From assembly GCA_954871525.1 (NCBI GenBank), contig OX940872.1:24275746-24339745 (forward strand): a stretch of 64,000 nucleotides of DNA, written 5' to 3'. Of this stretch, positions 59,674 through 64,000 are shown piece by piece (the first letter of the stretch is position 1; each line of letters begins with the position of its first letter). Below the pieces are notes generated by a model. That model had not been told where the DNA came from and did no database searches. It saw only the letters and a list, made by a program, of their open reading frames with translations. This DNA comes from Parietaria judaica (lineage: Eukaryota; Streptophyta; Magnoliopsida; Rosales; Urticaceae). A program made the translations under genes and the position numbers.

Positions 59674-62100
59674 ATGGCGGCTCAGAAAGCTTCCGACATG
59701 ACTATCCGAGCAGTCCTCGGAGTCCTCGACGAGTGCGTCGCCGCCGGCGAGCAAAGCAAGCCGGTGATTCCGCTGGGCCACGGCGACCCTTCCAGGTTCC
59801 CGTCCTTCAGAGCCCCCATCGCCGCCGAGGACGCCATCGTCGACGCCCTCCGCTGCGCCTCCTTCAACTCCTACGCTCCCAAAGGCGGCCTCCTCTCTGC
59901 TCGCAGGTCAAATCATTTCCACTTTCTCTGGAGCTGATTGATTAACCTTGTTTGACCATGCATGCCCATAAATCTTCTGGAAACAGAGCAACCATGAATT
60001 TGAGTTCTGCTTTCCATTTCATTGAAATGAGTGCTGAAAATTTTGTAAACGTTTCCCGGTTTGGTCCCAGTTCCGGCGACGGTCACAGACTGCTTGTAGA
60101 AAAAGAACCCGGACAGTAAGTTTTAAAACCGGAAACCGGGACGTCGCAGTTCTCGTTTGAGAACCGGAAACCGGAATTCGGATGGTGCCTTAAATTCTCT
60201 GTTTTGTGTCCCGATTCTGGTTTATGTCTTGTTTTTATGCTTTTAGATTTTAGATTTGCTATTTGATTCTGGTAATTTGAACTCGGTATTTTGTATTTTG
60301 TCATTTGTCCAGGTTCCGGTTTTATTTTTCTCTCGGTTTTGGTCTCGAATTTTGTCCCGGTTCGATATCTGGTTCCCAATTTGAAAAGAAATATAAACTG
60401 GGAGTTTTTATTTTATTTTTTTTATAACCAGAACCGGGACAAAATAAATTTGTCCCAGTTGGGACAGGGACCAAAAAAATGTTGAATTCCGGTTTCCTGG
60501 TTCCGATTTCACCCTAACTGAAATGATAAAAGAAGTGCTTAACGAAATGCGAATAGCTTTTCGAGTCGATGAGCGATGAAAGTTCTTCCGAAACAGAGCA
60601 AACCATATATGCCTTTCCCCTTTGAAAGAATTGGATTTGAATTGATAAAGGTATGGTTTGGCAGGGCAGTGGTGGATTATCTCTCTGCAGATCTTCCTCA
60701 TACGTTGTCAGCGGACGACGTTTATATGACGGTGGGATGCACTCAGGCCATCGAAATGACTCTGAATACCCTTCTCCGTCCCGGTGCCAACATCCTGCTT
60801 CCGAGGCCGGGCTTTCCCTACTACGAAGCTTTCGCTGCTTCTTACAATCTTGAAGCCCGTCACTTTGATCTTCTTCCGGAGCAAGGCTGGGAACTTGATC
60901 TCGAGGGCGTTGAAGCTCTTGCGGACGAGAACACTATCGGCATCGTCATCATTAATCCTGGGAATCCTTGCGGGAATGTCTACAAGCGCCAGCATTTGCA
61001 GAAGGTTTGTGAGATGGCCTAATCAATTGTAACTCGTGAAATCTTTTGTGTATCCATGATGCCAATTATGTGTACTTCAGATTGCCGAGAAGGCGAGAAA
61101 GCTCGGGATCCCGGTGATCGCCGACGAAGTTTACGGGCACCTTGCTTTTGGAAGCACCCCATTTGTGCCAATGGCTGTGTTTGCGTCGGTTGTGCCTGTT
61201 GTGACGCTCGGTTCGGTATCGAAGAGGTGGTGTGCTCCGGGTTGGCGTCTCGGTTGGATTGTGCTTAACGACCCAAACCGAGTCCTCAAGAATTCTGGGG
61301 TGCATTATTCGATTCAAATCTCCATATTAACCTTTTTTTTTTATACTGGAGTATAACAGATGATAGTTTCTGACATCATTTTGCTTTCTTCTTTCCCAGT
61401 TTTCTGAAAAAATTGTTGATTGTTTCAATATAGCCAATGATCCGACAACGTTCCTTCAGGTACAAAGTTCGGAGACTTTATTCATGTGAATCTGTTCAAT
61501 TCTCAGTTAATATAACGTAAATTAACCTAATTCTTTTACGTATCAGGGCGCGCTTCCCTCCATCCTTCAGAATACGAGCGCAGCATATTTTTCGAAAATC
61601 ATCGGTCTACTCCGAGAAATGGCAGACACATGCTTCACGAAGATAGAAGAAATCCCTTGCATTACTTGTCCATCCAAACCTGAAGGCTCTATGTTTGTGA
61701 TGGTCAGTGCCTCTGTCTAATTCTCGTAACCTTGCTTGCAAGCCAAGAAAGGCGCGTATAGCTGATGAATTAATAAATTTTCCGATTGTACTGCAGGCAA
61801 AGCTGAATGTTGGCATGCTAGATGGCATTGTCGATGACATGGATTTCTGCAAAAAACTTGCGAAAGAGGAATGCCTCGTGATTATGCCCGGTAAGAAGAG
61901 AGAAAAAGATGAAAATCGGTGTTGAATAGCTAGTTCGACAATTTTGAAAACGGACCATCTGTTTCGTCGCAGGTGTGGCTTTGGGACTGAAGAATTGGCT
62001 GCGTGTGACTTACGCGATCGAGCCTGCGATTCTCGCAGACGGGTTAGAACGGTTGAAAGCCTTCTGCGAAAGGCATTCGAAACGGCACCACGAAATTTGA
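59674..62100 (+). CDS. Tyrosine aminotransferase-like PLP enzyme, 409 aa
   Basis: Seven exons: 59674-59906, 60665-61004, 61081-61299, 61400-61459, 61547-61702, 61797-61890 and 61973-62100, 1230 nt. The class I/II aminotransferase signatures are intact: NPGNPCG (Asn about 175), [10 protein letters not shown] (Asp 206, Tyr 209), the PLP-binding Lys 239 in SVSKRW, and Arg 247 in PGWRLGW. The family transfers the amino group of tyrosine to 2-oxoglutarate, giving 4-hydroxyphenylpyruvate, the entry to tocopherol and plastoquinone synthesis; related members act on other substrates. No transit peptide is obvious, so it is probably cytosolic. A Pack-MULE ends 65 bp before the ATG and may have displaced the promoter. 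Substrate cannot be fixed from sequence. Confidence 0.93.
60050..60520. repeat. CCGGTTT-rich dispersed repeat in aminotransferase intron 1
   Basis: Many ACCGG/CCGGTT words (AAAACCGGAAACCGGGACG, ACCAGAACCGGGAC), ending near GGTTCCGATTTCACCCT. The same type occurs at 48340-48720 and 63800-63890. Confidence 0.55.
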
Positions 62101-63146
62101 TTCTAGGTAGCTCGTGTGATCAAATAAGAGAACAACATTGTGATGAATGTTGTTGAAGATCAATTATTCATTAATATGTGAAAGTTGATGAATTAGATTA
62201 CGAAAGCAAATTATGGATTATAATATGGCTATGAGAAAGACAGGTAATAATCACATTATAGTGTATCATTTGGCTCACAAAAGCACTTTGATACTTTCAA
62301 TTATTTTAGTTAATTATTAGATAGAGACTTAATATTAATATACTAACATTAGTTAGTGCCAAACAACGCACAATAATTGATTAGTATCTTTATTGTACCT
62401 CCAACATGTCTTATTTGTTAATGTCTTTATTATTTAGTGTGTTAGAAGATGAAATTCACACTCACTCTATTTAATAATTGTTTAACCCATTAAGAGATTT
62501 AAAATGACAAATCAATTCAATTTACATTCATTTAATTAGATCTATTTAATTATATTATCTAAGATTTTAAAATCTATTAATGATTTTTTATATTCAACAT
62601 TATAAAGTCAAAAACATAAATATAATAAGAATTAACACTTAATAACATATATAAAAATCGAACTTTTTACTCCTTAATCATGTCAAATTAGATCTCCTAG
62701 TGTTATCTTATTTGTGCATTGTTCACCCGTTATTTAATCGTGTGAAACGCAGCTAGATTCAAATTCATTTATGGTAGATCCAATCCAAACTCATTAAAAT
62801 TGTGTCTTAACCGTTTCGTATTTAGTGTCTCGCTTCAAATTGTCACCCATAACAAGAACTAAGAAACTAAGAGAGTGAACAGTCTTTCCCGAGAAAAAAA
62901 AAAACAAAACAAAACAAGTATGAGCTCAAAATAATCAGGTGGTTTACTTATCATCTAAAAAAAATGATAAGTATTATCATTTGGAATTACCGATATATTT
63001 TATCGCCGCCGCGTTAATACAATATTGTAAATACGATTTTTATTAGTAAATTACAACACTGATATATCATATCTATAACAACAGGTTGTTCGAAATAGCA
63101 TGTGAAAATTGTTTCAAGAAAAAATATGTCAAAAGAAATTGGAGAG
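62101..63146. other. Intergenic region between convergent genes
   Basis: AT-rich 3' flanks of the aminotransferase and receptor kinase genes. I see no gene or clear repeat. Confidence 0.65.
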
Positions 63147-64000
63147 CTAAACGACATGTAAATGAGCTGTGTCGTAGGTGCTCGTCGATTGGGTTGACTT
63201 ACTCGTCTCATTGACGCTGCCGCTGGAGCCGGTAGCGTACATGTAAAATGCGGGCCGAGCCGGAAGCGGGAGAGTGGCCGAGTGGCTGGTGAGCATCATC
63301 ACCGCCGAGGCCATGACGGGACGGAGCTCCGCGTTCTCCTGGACGCACAACAGCGCCACATGGACGCACCTCACGACTTCGCTCGTGTGCCCTTCCCCGA
63401 GCACCGGGTCCACCACGTTCGCCACGTTGCCCTCTCTCCAATTCTTCCACGTCTGTCCATTTTCATTAAGGGTAAAAAAAAAAAAACTGTCCCGACTCCC
63501 AATTGACATAATATCAGATTAAAAACTCGGAACCGGATTTAGAAAAAAAAAGAAAAAAAGAAATACGAATCGGTTCCAGATATCGACTTAAAAAATTATA
63601 TTGAGTCAATAGCTAACTTATTTTGCCTTTTCATTTTTATCGGGAAAAGCTCGATCTAGACCCAGCGCGGTTGTACCACGAAATACGTCTTTCGTGGTAT
63701 TTGTTCCTTCATTCTTCTAGATTTTTTACGGGAAACCCAATTTTGACCTACTCCAGTCCCGTTTATTGATTCTTAAAAAAGTCAGATTTACCAAAATAAA
63801 ATCTGGATCAAACCTAATTTATAAAACCTCGTAACCAGAAACCGGGACATAAAAAAATTCCTGATTTCGGTTTCACTCTATTCTTTTTTTTCCCACTTAC
63901 ATAGCTGAGAAGGTGCACCAGATCTTCCCCGCTATCCAACCAGCTGTTCCGCTTGGCGCTGACGATCTCCAGCACCAAAACGCCGAAGCTGAACACGTCG
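63147..64000 (-). CDS. Cysteine-rich receptor-like kinase, 3' end (partial)
   Basis: Two exons are visible: one running from beyond 64000 to 63901 and the last one from 63452 to a TAG at 63147. The first encodes DVFSFGVLVLEIVSAKRNS, kinase subdomain IX. The second encodes TWKNWREGNVANVVDPVLGE through ENAELRPVMASAVMML with the conserved Arg of subdomain XI. It then gives a PLPARPAFYM tail usual in plant DUF26 (CRK) and related S-domain/DUF26 kinases. The receptor ectodomain, membrane segment and catalytic loop lie outside the window. The assignment to CRK rather than another receptor kinase subgroup is therefore tentative. Confidence 0.85.

Overview
The window is nuclear DNA of a eudicot plant. 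It is AT-rich, its genes have many short introns with GT-AG borders, and its recognisable proteins are plant families: a FAM91-type protein, a COP1-interacting-protein-like protein, a PP2C-like protein, ribosomal protein eL14, a tyrosine aminotransferase and a cysteine-rich receptor-like kinase. I saw no rRNA, tRNA or CRISPR array.

Layout. 1-8750: upstream non-coding region of a LIP1-like gene that runs off the left edge, interrupted by a 6.0 kb minus-oriented Helitron (1925-7969). The Helitron carries the 3' end of a Tat/Ogre-like LTR retrotransposon with four consecutive minisatellite arrays. 8750-12600: AT-rich, with an orphan promoter-like motif and a stray FAM91 exon/intron fragment. 12608-17805 (-): FAM91-family gene, 10 coding exons, 943 aa. 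18466-20900: three small repeats and a truncated LIP1 copy (5' UTR plus first coding exon only). 20626-34540: a second copy of the left-edge block, split by a young but defective Ty1/copia element (21593-29778, LTRs differing at 2 of 645 positions) and other insertions. 34726-36426: a Mutator-like (MULE) element filled with a tandem repeat.

Right half. 38590-45421 (+): COP1-interacting-protein-like gene, 13 exons, 1204 aa. 46575-49153 (-): PP2C-like gene that has lost catalytic motifs. 51762-52919 (-): RPL14. 53100-56880: repeat-rich, no gene. 56890-59608: a probable Pack-MULE carrying an MMD1/DUET-like fragment joined to a broken plastid-SHMT-like fragment, with a further MULE-type repeat nested in its right terminal repeat. 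Its right end is 65 bp from the ATG of a tyrosine aminotransferase gene (59674-62100, +, 409 aa). 63147-64000 (-): 3' end of a receptor-like kinase that runs off the right edge.

The genes do not form a pathway; this is ordinary plant gene order. What stands out is transposon activity with resolvable detail: target-site duplications, one empty site in a paralogous copy, nested insertions, captured gene pieces and repeats growing inside elements. All exon models below were built by eye from splice sites, frame and family similarity. The five complete gene models keep frame throughout: coding sums of 2832, 3615, 825, 402 and 1230 nt are all multiples of three.
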